A stretch of 38,657 bases of DNA, taken from positions 686,489-725,145 of the forward strand of contig CP070674.1 in NCBI GenBank assembly GCA_020351995.1, given 5' to 3'. Below are positions 31,224-38,657 of this stretch, piece after piece. Both the position numbers and the translations under genes were made by a program. This DNA is from Candidatus Zixiibacteriota bacterium. GTDB taxonomy: Bacteria; Zixibacteria; MSB-5A5; GN15; FEB-12. Every line of letters begins with the position of its first letter. The stretch's first letter is position 1. The notes beneath the pieces are model-generated. The model ran no database searches. It saw only the letters and a list, made by a program, of their open reading frames with translations, and was not told where the DNA came from.

Positions 31224-31976
31224 CTACAGGCTGAACGCGAGCTGAGCAAGTACTGAAATCTGACGGGTTTTGAGCTTTGCCGCCTCTCCAGATTCGTTAG
31301 CTATAAATATTCCGACCTCCTCGCCTGCGTCCACATCCTCGACATCCTTGAAGGCATTACTAAGACCCATCGAATAGTTCGCGATTAGTTCCAGCCGGTT
31401 CGCGCCCAAATCAAATCCGAAACCTCCGCCAAAGATGAAATTGAGCTGGGTCTTACTGGCATTCAAAATTTCGGAAACTCCGTCATTATTGACCACGATA
31501 CCACCACCGACATTCCTCCAGGCATGTTTGCTGGAGGTCTTAAGGCCCACCGAACCACCGCCGAAGAAAAACGGACTGAGGGCTGACCCGGTGGGGATTT
31601 GAAAACTGACCAGCACGGGGACTTCGATATAATCGAGACGAATCCATTGTGTCAGGGTAATGAGTGAGTCCATCAGGTACGACTCGTACGTCCATTCGCT
31701 CCCCTTTTGCACATAGATCAACTCGAGTTGAAGTGCAATGTATTTATTCAGATGCAGCCGTCCGAACCCCCCTACCGTTACTCCCGTGACATAATCTGGA
31801 CCCTTGTAAAAGAGAAGAAAATATGACAGTCTATTGTCGGCGTCGTCACCGCCGAACGTCATATAATTCATACCGATCTTGGGGCCGAGTTCGAACTTGC
31901 CGCCGGCCTGCGACGTCGAAAAGCCAGCCACGAGAGCCAGCCCGGCCATGGCGGTAATCACCACTATTCGCTTCAT
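31224..31976 (-). CDS. Outer-membrane beta-barrel protein (paralogue A)
   Basis: A 250-residue exported protein: the signal MKRIVVITAMAGLALVAGFS ends near AGG. The mature part alternates amphipathic strands (GPKIGMNYMTFGG, YIALQLELIYVQKGSEW, LDYIEVPVLVSFQIP) with a terminal aromatic-type strand RQISVLAQLAFSL. This is a porin/PorT-type small barrel. It is a tandem paralogue of the gene at 32159-32893, with very similar signal, strand order and C-terminus. GGGAGG lies ten bases before the ATG, and the upstream region is also conserved between the copies. Convergent with the VanZ-like gene. Confidence 0.87.
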   Translation of the reverse strand: MKRIVVITAMAGLALVAGFSTSQAGGKFELGPKIGMNYMTFGGDDADNRLSYFLLFYKGPDYVTGVTVGGFGRLHLNKYIALQLELIYVQKGSEWTYESYLMDSLITLTQWIRLDYIEVPVLVSFQIPTGSALSPFFFGGGSVGLKTSSKHAWRNVGGGIVVNNDGVSEILNASKTQLNFIFGGGFGFDLGANRLELIANYSMGLSNAFKDVEDVDAGEEVGIFIANESGEAAKLKTRQISVLAQLAFSL

Positions 31977-31983
31977 GAAATGT

Positions 31984-32027
31984 TTCCTCCCTTGGATCTC
32001 TCAGGGGTCGCTTGATCGTAATTCAAG
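31984..32027 (-). promoter_or_regulatory. Conserved leader with dyad, copy A
   Basis: A 16-base block (31984-31999) is identical to one at 32901-32916 in front of paralogue B and includes the ribosome-binding site. Next to it the dyad CTTGA-N7-TCAAG (32011-32027) recurs at 32928-32944 with a different spacer, so the arms are kept while the centre is not. This fits a protein-binding site shared by both genes. Confidence 0.5.
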
Positions 32028-32073
32028 ATACGACGTCTGCGTAGAAATATCCAGAGATTTCGTGTGTAATGCG

Positions 32074-32116
32074 TCAGCCTGACCGTTGCCTCTGAATCGG
32101 TCAACGGTCAGGCTGA
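32074..32116. terminator. 15-bp hairpin between barrel genes
   Basis: TCAGCCTGACCGTTG (32074-32088) pairs perfectly with CAACGGTCAGGCTGA (32102-32116) over 15 bases, with a 13-base loop. It lies after the stop of paralogue B and upstream of paralogue A. On the plus side it is followed by TAGATTTT. It is probably the end of the upstream transcript. Confidence 0.7.
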
Positions 32117-32158
32117 TAGATTTTGGCCGTCTGAGCCGGTCCGGCGCTGGAGAATATG

Positions 32159-32893
32159 CTACAGCCCGAAGGCGAACTGGGCAAGTATTGAAATCTGGCG
32201 GGTCTTGAGTTGGGCCACATCTCCGGTTATATAGTCGACCATATATATCTCGTCGTCCTCCGCGTCACCCGGATCGTCCGCATCCTCAAAAGCGTTACCC
32301 ATGCCCATCGAGTAGTTGGCGGACAGTTCCAGGCGGTTCGTGCCGAGATTAAAACCGACACCTGCTCCAAAAATGAGGTTAAACTGAGTCCCACTCGCAT
32401 TCAGGATTTTGTAAGATTCCGCCTCATCATCTATCCCCGAGCCGCTAATCTTAGCCTTAAATTTGCTGGAACTCTTGAAGCCCACCGAGCCACCGGCAGA
32501 GATAAACGGGCTGAGAGCTGACTGAGTGGGGATGTGAAGACTGAGAAGTACAGGTATCTCGATATAATCGAGGCGCACCTGTGCTGTGAACTTAACGGAC
32601 TCGGCCACGTCGAATTCCCATTCACTGCCTTTCTGCACATAAGCCAGCTCGAATTGAAGCGCAACGTATTCACTTAGATATACCCGTCCAAAACCGGCTA
32701 CGGTAAATCCCGTAAGGTAACCAGGGTCGTCATCAATGACACCCATGAGATTGTTGGCATCGTCACCACCTACAGTCATAAGATTCAGGCCCAGCTTGGG
32801 GCCGAGTTCGAATTTGCTGCCGGCCTGCGGCGCCGAAAAGCCGGCCACGAGAGCCAGCACGGCCATAGCAGTAATCACCACCACTCGCTTCAT
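32159..32893 (-). CDS. Outer-membrane beta-barrel protein (paralogue B)
   Basis: A 244-residue exported protein with the signal MKRVVVITAMAVLALVAGFS, nearly identical to that of paralogue A. Strand-like blocks GPKLGLNLMTVGG, YVALQFELAYVQKGSEW, LDYIEIPVLLSLHIP and RQISILAQFAFGL match the paralogue one for one. A small barrel, possibly a porin or structural outer-membrane protein. GGGAGG lies ahead of the ATG. The tandem duplication included at least 60 bases of upstream sequence. A hairpin separates the copies. Confidence 0.87.
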   Translation of the reverse strand: MKRVVVITAMAVLALVAGFSAPQAGSKFELGPKLGLNLMTVGGDDANNLMGVIDDDPGYLTGFTVAGFGRVYLSEYVALQFELAYVQKGSEWEFDVAESVKFTAQVRLDYIEIPVLLSLHIPTQSALSPFISAGGSVGFKSSSKFKAKISGSGIDDEAESYKILNASGTQFNLIFGAGVGFNLGTNRLELSANYSMGMGNAFEDADDPGDAEDDEIYMVDYITGDVAQLKTRQISILAQFAFGL

Positions 32894-32900
32894 GAAAAAG

Positions 32901-32944
32901 TTCCTCCCTTGGATCTTTTGGCGTTTGCTTGATCCTTACTCAAG
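32901..32944 (-). promoter_or_regulatory. Conserved leader with dyad, copy B
   Basis: The same 16-base block as at 31984-31999 lies at 32901-32916, and the dyad CTTGA-N7-TCAAG lies at 32928-32944. The arms match copy A; the spacer differs (TCCTTAC against TCGTAAT). Confidence 0.5.
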
Positions 32945-33041
32945 ATACCGAATTTGGAAAAAGGTGTCCAGATATATATTCGTTGAACGTGACGAGAAAT
33001 TCGGGCGGGTATAAGAATGCATGTCCGTGAGATAACGTTAC

Positions 33042-33914
33042 CTATTCTTTCCCCGTAACCCTCTCTATATAGGATAACCCCTGCTCCCCCACGTAACTGT
33101 CGGGTTTTGAATAAAAAGGATCGGAAAGCGCTTCCTCGATAGAAATAAACTCCCAACCATTCTGCTCATACCAATCGAGAAGGGTGTCCAAATAGTACGA
33201 ATTGATGAGATTCATGTGCAAAAGCAGGATGTGATTTATTGCCTTCCCATTCACCTCGACAGCAAGTCGCTCGTAGTATTCAGTCTTAAATATCATATGC
33301 TCGACATACTCTTGACCAATCGTCTGGGCAGCGGAAGAATCTGATTGTAATGCCTTAACAAAGCGCAGATTAAAACCGGCCTCGTCGTTATCGATACTAA
33401 CTGGCGCAATAATGAATTCGTTTCTTTCGAGGTATGAAAGGACGGAGTCTTTCTTGGCGACATCGTCTCCACGATGTAAGAACGGATATCGGAAATACTT
33501 ACATGGCATATCCAGTTGGCTTATTAGATTACTGCACTTCTCAATGTCGCGTATGTAGTCCGAAGCGCTCACCTTATTCAAATCCCAATGATTGAAGGTG
33601 TGATTGCCGACCAGATGTCCCGCGTCAATAAACGATCGAACCAGGTGTTCGTTCTCGGGTCTAAGACGCTGTCCAACCAAGAAACCTATCGCGCGTACAT
33701 TATGTTGTTCAAGTGTTCTCATAATGCGGTTGAAGTACGCTATTTGGTCATTAACGGTAAGTATATCGTGAGAAAGAGTCGGAAGGTCATCAAAGCTGAT
33801 GGCAATCTTCCTCGCGCTATTCTGACGTGGGTCCGGTTCGCCAGCGTCGATGGCAGCCGCCGGAAAAATAGCCATGGCCAAAAATACACTGAGTATCAGC
33901 CTGTAGGCGTTCAT
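33042..33914 (-). CDS. Secreted polysaccharide deacetylase-like protein
   Basis: A 290-residue exported NodB-homology protein. The signal covers about residues 1-25. ISFDDLPTLS carries the catalytic aspartate and metal aspartate, NHTFNHWDL the two metal histidines, and KYFRYPFLHRG the third motif. It should remove acetyl groups from peptidoglycan or another polysaccharide. ATG 33914 is chosen because the signal peptide starts there; an in-frame GTG at 33965 overlaps the preceding gene's stop, but neither has a clear ribosome-binding site. Downstream of the two serine hydrolases on the same strand and perhaps in their transcript. Confidence 0.88.
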   Translation of the reverse strand: MNAYRLILSVFLAMAIFPAAAIDAGEPDPRQNSARKIAISFDDLPTLSHDILTVNDQIAYFNRIMRTLEQHNVRAIGFLVGQRLRPENEHLVRSFIDAGHLVGNHTFNHWDLNKVSASDYIRDIEKCSNLISQLDMPCKYFRYPFLHRGDDVAKKDSVLSYLERNEFIIAPVSIDNDEAGFNLRFVKALQSDSSAAQTIGQEYVEHMIFKTEYYERLAVEVNGKAINHILLLHMNLINSYYLDTLLDWYEQNGWEFISIEEALSDPFYSKPDSYVGEQGLSYIERVTGKE

Positions 33915-33961
33915 ATAGCATACTTGTGGATGATCGGAGTCACTCCTCATAGCCGAATCAT

Positions 33962-35776
33962 TCACTTTCTTATAAACAGCGACCCGTAGACGTGGTCTAG
34001 GTTTTCGGACATGAGCCGGAAATCGCGAACCGTCCCATCATCATATCGATGAAATACAAGAAATCCTTTCTCGCTGTAGAAGAGATCTAATGCCAGTGGA
34101 AGGCACGATAGTTCCTGCAAGCCAAGAAAATCGCGTGCGATCAGACGATTCTCGAGCTCATCGAACTGAAAGGTCCGCTGTAATTCGGTTGAATAGTATA
34201 ACCCCGCATACTCAGCCAGACCGCTGCTCGACCTGAAATCGTCCGCCGACCATCGCACTGCCCGGGACGCAGCGCCGAATTTTACCTGTACCAGTTGATA
34301 ACCACTTGTATCCGGAATGTCAGCGAATAAAGACTTGAGGCCCGCGTAGGGCCCGTCGGCCGCCAACTGCTCTGGAATCAAGAAAACAAAATATCGCTGA
34401 AACCAGCCATTGTTGTCAACAAACGTGCCGCCATCAATTGAGAGCAACTCGCCCCCATAAACGTTCTTGCGGTTCCATACGGAAGATACATAGTCACGGT
34501 AATAGAGCCTGTTACCCTCAAGAAAAACGCAGACAAATCCGTCTTCGTCGGTTCTGTAGATGCCCTCATACAGCGTCAACTGCTCGGTGGGAATTGTGAC
34601 TGGTGTCTGTGACGGGGCGTACTGGCTAAGCGGATAGTATGTCTTGAGTGATATTCCAGATCGGGAGAAAAGAATGTCCGCAAGGAAATTGTACATCTGG
34701 TCGTTCATGGCGCGCCCGTTGTGAACATTGCTAAGCACGATATAGCAGGCGTCTATTTCAAGAAGTCGCGTCAATCGCGCTCGAAATCCATAATTGCCTC
34801 CGGTGCCGATTCCGTACTGTGTTACTGTGTCCACTCCATCGTTGTAAACATGTTTCGCGAGCGTTGCCACGTTTGTTCGCACCAGCAGGTCGTTTATCTT
34901 GAATTGCTCCTGAAAAAGTAATTCCTTGGAGGGTTTGGAAAGTACAAGGTCGTTACCGGGATCGAGAATCCTCTGGAATTTGAACAGGTCGCCGGTGGTG
35001 CTTACCATATCACCGGCGCCAATGAGGTTTGACGGCACTTCTTCAAGATCAAAAACTAATCCATTGATGCCTTTCTTATAGCCAATCGCTAAATTCTGGA
35101 AGGTGGTGAGATTGTTATCTACAAAGGTATTATTCATGTCGAGCGGTTCACAAATATACTCACGAAGCAACTCGGCGAACGATCGGCCGGTTACCCCTTC
35201 CATGATGAGGGCCAGCACCGTGTAACCGGGTGACGTGTAAGTCGTGCCCTCTCCGGGTTCATGCGCCAACTCTTTATCCCAGAACAACTGGAGATATTCT
35301 CTCGGGGTGTGATAGAGCAAATCGTGTCCACCAAAGTAATCCGGGATTGCCTGAAAGTGGTGTTTGATGCCGGATTGATGCAGAAGAAGTTGATGTACTG
35401 TAATTTTCTCGGCTTTGTCTTTCGGATACTCCGGAAGGTAAGTGTCAATGGTGGCTTCTAAGTCAATAAGTCCTTCCTCCACCAGCTTGAAAATCAGAAT
35501 GGTTGTGAAGTCTTTCGACACCGAGGCAAGCTGGTACATGGTGTTAGAGTCGTTGCGAATGCTGAAGCTGCGATCGGCGTAACCGTAGCCTTTATTCAAC
35601 AGGATCGTGTCACCGATGGCCAACAGAATTGTTCCATTGAACTCGTCGGGTAACGAGGCTATAAACTCATCTACCTGCTGTTCGATACCGGAGTCACCGA
35701 TTGGTGATTGAGCACCCGCGTGAGCGCAAATCAGCAAGACGATAACTCCCGCCAAAAAATATTGAGCTCTGGTCAT
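33962..35776 (-). CDS. Serine hydrolase, beta-lactamase family (paralogue A)
   Basis: A 604-residue exported protein. A signal peptide covers about residues 1-22. A class C beta-lactamase-like domain follows with the SxxK motif S85-V-S-K88; YTSPGYTVL occupies the YxN position with serine in place of asparagine. After about residue 390 two beta-rich accessory segments follow (YEGIYRTDEDGFVCV, YAGLYYSTELQRTF). Family members include DD-peptidases, esterases and aminopeptidases. It is a tandem paralogue of the gene at 35883-37625; residues 30-52 are identical in both. GGAGAA lies six bases before the ATG. The accessory part ends in SLFIRK. Confidence 0.9.
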   Translation of the reverse strand: MTRAQYFLAGVIVLLICAHAGAQSPIGDSGIEQQVDEFIASLPDEFNGTILLAIGDTILLNKGYGYADRSFSIRNDSNTMYQLASVSKDFTTILIFKLVEEGLIDLEATIDTYLPEYPKDKAEKITVHQLLLHQSGIKHHFQAIPDYFGGHDLLYHTPREYLQLFWDKELAHEPGEGTTYTSPGYTVLALIMEGVTGRSFAELLREYICEPLDMNNTFVDNNLTTFQNLAIGYKKGINGLVFDLEEVPSNLIGAGDMVSTTGDLFKFQRILDPGNDLVLSKPSKELLFQEQFKINDLLVRTNVATLAKHVYNDGVDTVTQYGIGTGGNYGFRARLTRLLEIDACYIVLSNVHNGRAMNDQMYNFLADILFSRSGISLKTYYPLSQYAPSQTPVTIPTEQLTLYEGIYRTDEDGFVCVFLEGNRLYYRDYVSSVWNRKNVYGGELLSIDGGTFVDNNGWFQRYFVFLIPEQLAADGPYAGLKSLFADIPDTSGYQLVQVKFGAASRAVRWSADDFRSSSGLAEYAGLYYSTELQRTFQFDELENRLIARDFLGLQELSCLPLALDLFYSEKGFLVFHRYDDGTVRDFRLMSENLDHVYGSLFIRK

Positions 35777-35823
35777 ACCGTATTCTCCATATTAAAAGAA
35801 CTGTAGCGCCTAAGATCCCTTCA
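35774..35823 (-). promoter_or_regulatory. Conserved leader of serine hydrolase A
   Basis: CATACCGTATTCTCC (35774-35788) and the 27-base block at 35797-35823 (AGAACTG..GCGCCTAA.ATCCC) recur with three mismatches before paralogue B at 37623-37637 and 37648-37674. The duplication therefore included the 5' leader and probably the promoter. Confidence 0.5.
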
Positions 35824-35882
35824 TCTTCCCTGTGATACCCGTGAGTCGGATTGTCGGCTGTCAGGATGATAAGTCGGATCGA

Positions 35883-37625
35883 TCACCTCTTTATGAAGAG
35901 CGAGCCAAACAAGTAGTTGTCCACCTCCTGTGCCCTGTAAACGAAATGCCTGACGGAGCCGTCCGGGTACCGCTCAAAGATGAAAAACCCCTGATCGGAG
36001 CCAAAAATATCATGTGTCAGAGGAAAAAGAACGGTCTTGTCACGGCCCATGAAGTTGTTCAGTGACAGTTGTCCTCCCTCACTGGACACGGTAAACGCTT
36101 TCTGTAACTCGACTGAAACGTATGTCCCGGGATATTCAGCTGTATCGACCGCCGCCGTATCTTGCATCCTGTGTCCTAAGCCAACAAACCGACCGTCTTT
36201 GGCTGCCAGTATGCTGTCGGCCGCGGCTACGCCTTCAGAGAGATGGTAAATGCGAAAATACACATCATTTCCACCATCGCATCGAAACTCAGCCCCGTTC
36301 CCGTCGTCACTGAGTATCTGCAATTCGCCTTTGGCAGCGTAGTATGCCCCCCATGCGTCGTAGTACATTTGATATTGGAGCATATCGCCGATCAGCGATA
36401 CAACAACAAAGCCCTTCTCGCCGGTGCCGCTGAGCTGATAGACCCCTGTATAAGCCTGCAGGGAGGCGGATTCGACCGTAATAGGCTCACTCACGAGCAT
36501 CGAGTCCCACGCCGGATTATCCGATACGCGACAGAGTCCTCGTTCACGCAGCAAAAGATCCTCCAAAAACACATACATCTTCAGACCCATAGCTCGATCT
36601 TTGTGCACGTTGCTCAGTACGATGTAACAGGCATCCTTGTCCAATAACCTTGTCATCCTTGAGCGAAATCCGTAGTTACTGCCTGTACCCAGACCACGCA
36701 CGGTTACTGTATCGGTTCCCTTTCCATCGCATGAATCAACGGGTATCGTCGCCTCTGATTTCGGCAACACGGCCTTGTCATTATCGGAAAGTAATACCTC
36801 CGAACCCGGTATCATTGCACGATTGAACTTGAAAAGATCACCGGTGGTGCTCACAATATCGCCGGAAGCTATTATTATCGATGGTTCCTCGGTGCGGTCA
36901 CGTACATATCCTGCCAATCCCATCTTATATCCGCATGCCATATTCTTGTGGATCGTGAGATTATTTTCGACAAATGTGTTATCCATCCCGAGCGGCGTGA
37001 AGATATAGTCCTCGACCAACTCGGCGTATGTTCGTCCGGTGACCTGTTCAAGGATAATTCCGAGTAGCCAGTAGCCCAGGGTGGTGTATGTCCAATCTTC
37101 TCCGGGTTCGTGGGCAAGGGGTTCATTACCGAACACGTCAATGTATTCCTTGGGTGTGTGAAAGACCCTATCCAGGCCACGGAAATAGTCCTTAATGGCA
37201 TTGAAATGTTGCTTAATGCCCGACCTGTTATGCAGCAAATGATTGATGGTTATGCGACTGGCTTTATCTTTCGGGTAATTCGGTAGATATTCATCTATAG
37301 TTGCGTTTATATCCAAAAAGCCCTCACGCATGAGCATAATTGTCAAAACGGCAGTGAAGGTCTTCGTCATAGACGCAATTTGAAACGACGTATGAGCGGT
37401 GTTAGGAATATCGTAAGTACGATTGGCCAGGCCATAACCTTTATTCAGCAGTACGGTATCGCCGACCTCCAACAGAATCGTTCCGTTGAACTCGTCGGGA
37501 AGTGAGGCAATGAACTCATCTACCTGCTGTTCGATGCCGGGGTCGTTAACCAGTGGTTGGGCAACTACTCCACCACAGATCAGTAAGCCAATAGTCGCCA
37601 GTATAAAATATCGAGCCTTTTTCAT
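35883..37625 (-). CDS. Serine hydrolase, beta-lactamase family (paralogue B)
   Basis: A 580-residue exported protein with a signal at about residues 1-22. SxxK is S85-M-T-K88; the YxN position reads YTTLGYWLLG, again without the asparagine. Beta-rich accessory segments follow (AYTGVYQLSGTGEKGF and AEYPGTYVSVELQKAF), and the end is SLFIKR, matching SLFIRK of paralogue A. Together with the lipoprotein at 28837 this makes three related hydrolases in 9 kb. GGAGAA precedes the ATG. It lies 106 bases before paralogue A and may share its transcript or have its own, since the leader is duplicated. Confidence 0.9.
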   Translation of the reverse strand: MKKARYFILATIGLLICGGVVAQPLVNDPGIEQQVDEFIASLPDEFNGTILLEVGDTVLLNKGYGLANRTYDIPNTAHTSFQIASMTKTFTAVLTIMLMREGFLDINATIDEYLPNYPKDKASRITINHLLHNRSGIKQHFNAIKDYFRGLDRVFHTPKEYIDVFGNEPLAHEPGEDWTYTTLGYWLLGIILEQVTGRTYAELVEDYIFTPLGMDNTFVENNLTIHKNMACGYKMGLAGYVRDRTEEPSIIIASGDIVSTTGDLFKFNRAMIPGSEVLLSDNDKAVLPKSEATIPVDSCDGKGTDTVTVRGLGTGSNYGFRSRMTRLLDKDACYIVLSNVHKDRAMGLKMYVFLEDLLLRERGLCRVSDNPAWDSMLVSEPITVESASLQAYTGVYQLSGTGEKGFVVVSLIGDMLQYQMYYDAWGAYYAAKGELQILSDDGNGAEFRCDGGNDVYFRIYHLSEGVAAADSILAAKDGRFVGLGHRMQDTAAVDTAEYPGTYVSVELQKAFTVSSEGGQLSLNNFMGRDKTVLFPLTHDIFGSDQGFFIFERYPDGSVRHFVYRAQEVDNYLFGSLFIKR

Positions 37626-37674
37626 GCCGTATTCTCCTTACTGAGGAAGAACTGCGGCGCCTAAAATCCCTTCA
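37623..37674 (-). promoter_or_regulatory. Conserved leader of serine hydrolase B
   Basis: Second copy of the leader described before paralogue A: CATGCCGTATTCTCC at 37623-37637 and the block at 37648-37674. Confidence 0.5.
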
Positions 37675-37767
37675 CCCTATCTACGGTATGTGGGTTTGGA
37701 AGTTTCGCCGTCTGGAGCAACACACGCAACTGCTTGATCCGGAGGCCGGCGGTCCCGATTGTAGTTG

Positions 37768-37787
37768 CCTGGTTCAAACCAACCAGG
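37768..37787. promoter_or_regulatory. Hairpin in divergent intergenic region
   Basis: CCTGGTT-CAAACC-AACCAGG, seven perfect pairs, midway between paralogue B and the M61-like gene. The remaining roughly 300 bases between the two genes show no other structure that I can support. Confidence 0.4.
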
Positions 37788-37922
37788 TGATAGGAGTGGT
37801 TCTTGGATTTTCCGGCCGACGGATTCTGAATCCCTGGATTCACCCCAGATTCGCCCAGAAGGGAACAACCCGAACTGTTTGTCGTATCAGAGTAAAGAAT
37901 CTACGCTCAAGAGGAGACTTCG

Positions 37923-38657
37923 ATGACACGCTCTTTGTCCTTGACCAGTCTCGTTCTGATTCTAGTTTGCATTTTGTCATGTTCTTCGGCTCAGAAACGG
38001 GACACGTATCGAGTGGAAATCGATCTGAGTGCTGTCACGGATGACAGGCTGACGATCGAGATATTGCTTCCGGAGATCAACCGAGACAGCTTGGAATTCC
38101 GTTTGCCTGATTACGTTCCGGGAGCATATCGCTCTTATGAGTATGGTGAACTGATTGAGCGGTTTGAGGTTTTTGACGTCGACGGTTCACTACTGCAATC
38201 CTCGCGATCCGGTCCCAACGCCTTCTTGATCCCGCAGTCATCGAAAGTACGCCGAATAACGTACGACATCAATGACGTCTGGGATTACGGCAGTGATTCT
38301 GAAGTCCTTGCACGGATGTTCGGCCAGGATACCGGATTGCAGATTGCCCTGGATCCAACAGGGACATCGTTCATTGAGGATTCCGCCTTCCTGCTAAACT
38401 TCGGAGCTATAATCGGGCATATTGAGTCTTATTTGTCGACACCCATCGAACTGAATATCAAACGGCCACAGTATTTCTTCGGGGCAACATCCTTAGAGAA
38501 GACCTCGACAACTGATACGGATGATACGTATCTGGTAAACGATTATTACGCGCTGATCGATGGTCCGATCATGTACTGCAGGCCGGATACGGTGAGCACA
38601 GTTGTTGACGGACAGGTCTATCACATTGCCACTTACTCCGGGTCCGATACGAATCGC
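37923..38657 (+). CDS. M61-like peptidase, N-terminal part (runs off window)
   Basis: An open frame of 245 codons continues past the window end. It starts at ATG 37923 with GAGGAG nine bases upstream. The first 24 residues form a signal (TSLVLILVCILSCSSAQ) that may be a lipoprotein type. The mature start YRVEIDLSAVTDDRLTIEI with LPDYVPGAYRSYEYGELI and NAFLIPQSSKVRRITYDI matches the N-terminal beta domain of M61 glycyl aminopeptidases (LPxWxPGxY). The catalytic HEXXH region lies beyond the window. An exported aminopeptidase fits the neighbourhood. The assignment rests on the N-terminal domain only. Confidence 0.78.
   Translation, partial: MTRSLSLTSLVLILVCILSCSSAQKRDTYRVEIDLSAVTDDRLTIEILLPEINRDSLEFRLPDYVPGAYRSYEYGELIERFEVFDVDGSLLQSSRSGPNAFLIPQSSKVRRITYDINDVWDYGSDSEVLARMFGQDTGLQIALDPTGTSFIEDSAFLLNFGAIIGHIESYLSTPIELNIKRPQYFFGATSLEKTSTTDTDDTYLVNDYYALIDGPIMYCRPDTVSTVVDGQVYHIATYSGSDTNR

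Noticed and set aside
37688-38044. A 118-codon plus-strand frame crossing the M61-like start
   Set aside because: It overlaps the M61-like gene in another frame and has no ribosome-binding site or domain.

Overview
This window looks like ordinary chromosome from an uncultured-lineage Gram-negative bacterium, most likely of the FCB/Zixibacteria type. The evidence is moderate: a dockerin-like tail with paired calcium loops and a GPAP ending, abundant secreted and lipoprotein serine hydrolases and PD40 beta-propellers, outer-membrane barrel proteins, a membrane-anchored LytTR regulator, and frequent TTG/GTG starts. No phage, insertion sequence, CRISPR array or ribosomal RNA was seen.

Layout. 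1-1000: a tRNA-Ser(CGA), then a single-domain GIY-YIG nuclease gene boxed by hairpins and by two inverted copies of a palindromic repeat. 1041-5153: housekeeping genes (tadA with two small membrane proteins, hemW, lepB) plus a DUF6141-type protein and a cloverleaf-shaped intergenic repeat. 5184-6128: a gene-poor stretch holding a structured, intrinsically terminated leader or small RNA with a nine-residue ORF. 6129-10710: three small unknown genes, a GT-C-like membrane protein with TPRs, and a radical SAM/SPASM-like enzyme. 10930-12527: a compact trpR-trpB operon with a near-consensus promoter and a perfect 18-bp dyad at the predicted transcription start. 12553-19537: an unknown protein, a secreted metallo-beta-lactamase-fold protein, an S37-type peptidase lipoprotein, a four-gene run (2-hydroxyacid dehydrogenase, NTF2-like protein, cupin, methyltransferase) and an M19 dipeptidase. 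19646-31197: DUF1761, a papain-fold protein with a dockerin tail, a membrane LytTR regulator, an Ntn acylase, two divergent PD40 paralogues, an ankyrin/MBL fusion, lipoproteins, a LysE transporter and a VanZ-like protein. 31224-38657: tandem barrel paralogues, a polysaccharide deacetylase, tandem serine hydrolases and the start of an M61-like peptidase that runs off the window.

How the genes fit together. The left part is core RNA, protein-export and cofactor metabolism. The right part is a set of exported hydrolases and peptidases acting on peptides, amides and cell-wall-like substrates, consistent with a scavenging lifestyle. The trpR-trpB pair suggests tryptophan-responsive conversion of indole to tryptophan. 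The best candidates for something undescribed are the GIY-YIG gene with its inverted repeats, the terminated structured RNA at 5701-5915, the trpRB operon, the cloverleaf element at 3228-3276, and the conserved dyads in front of the duplicated barrel genes.
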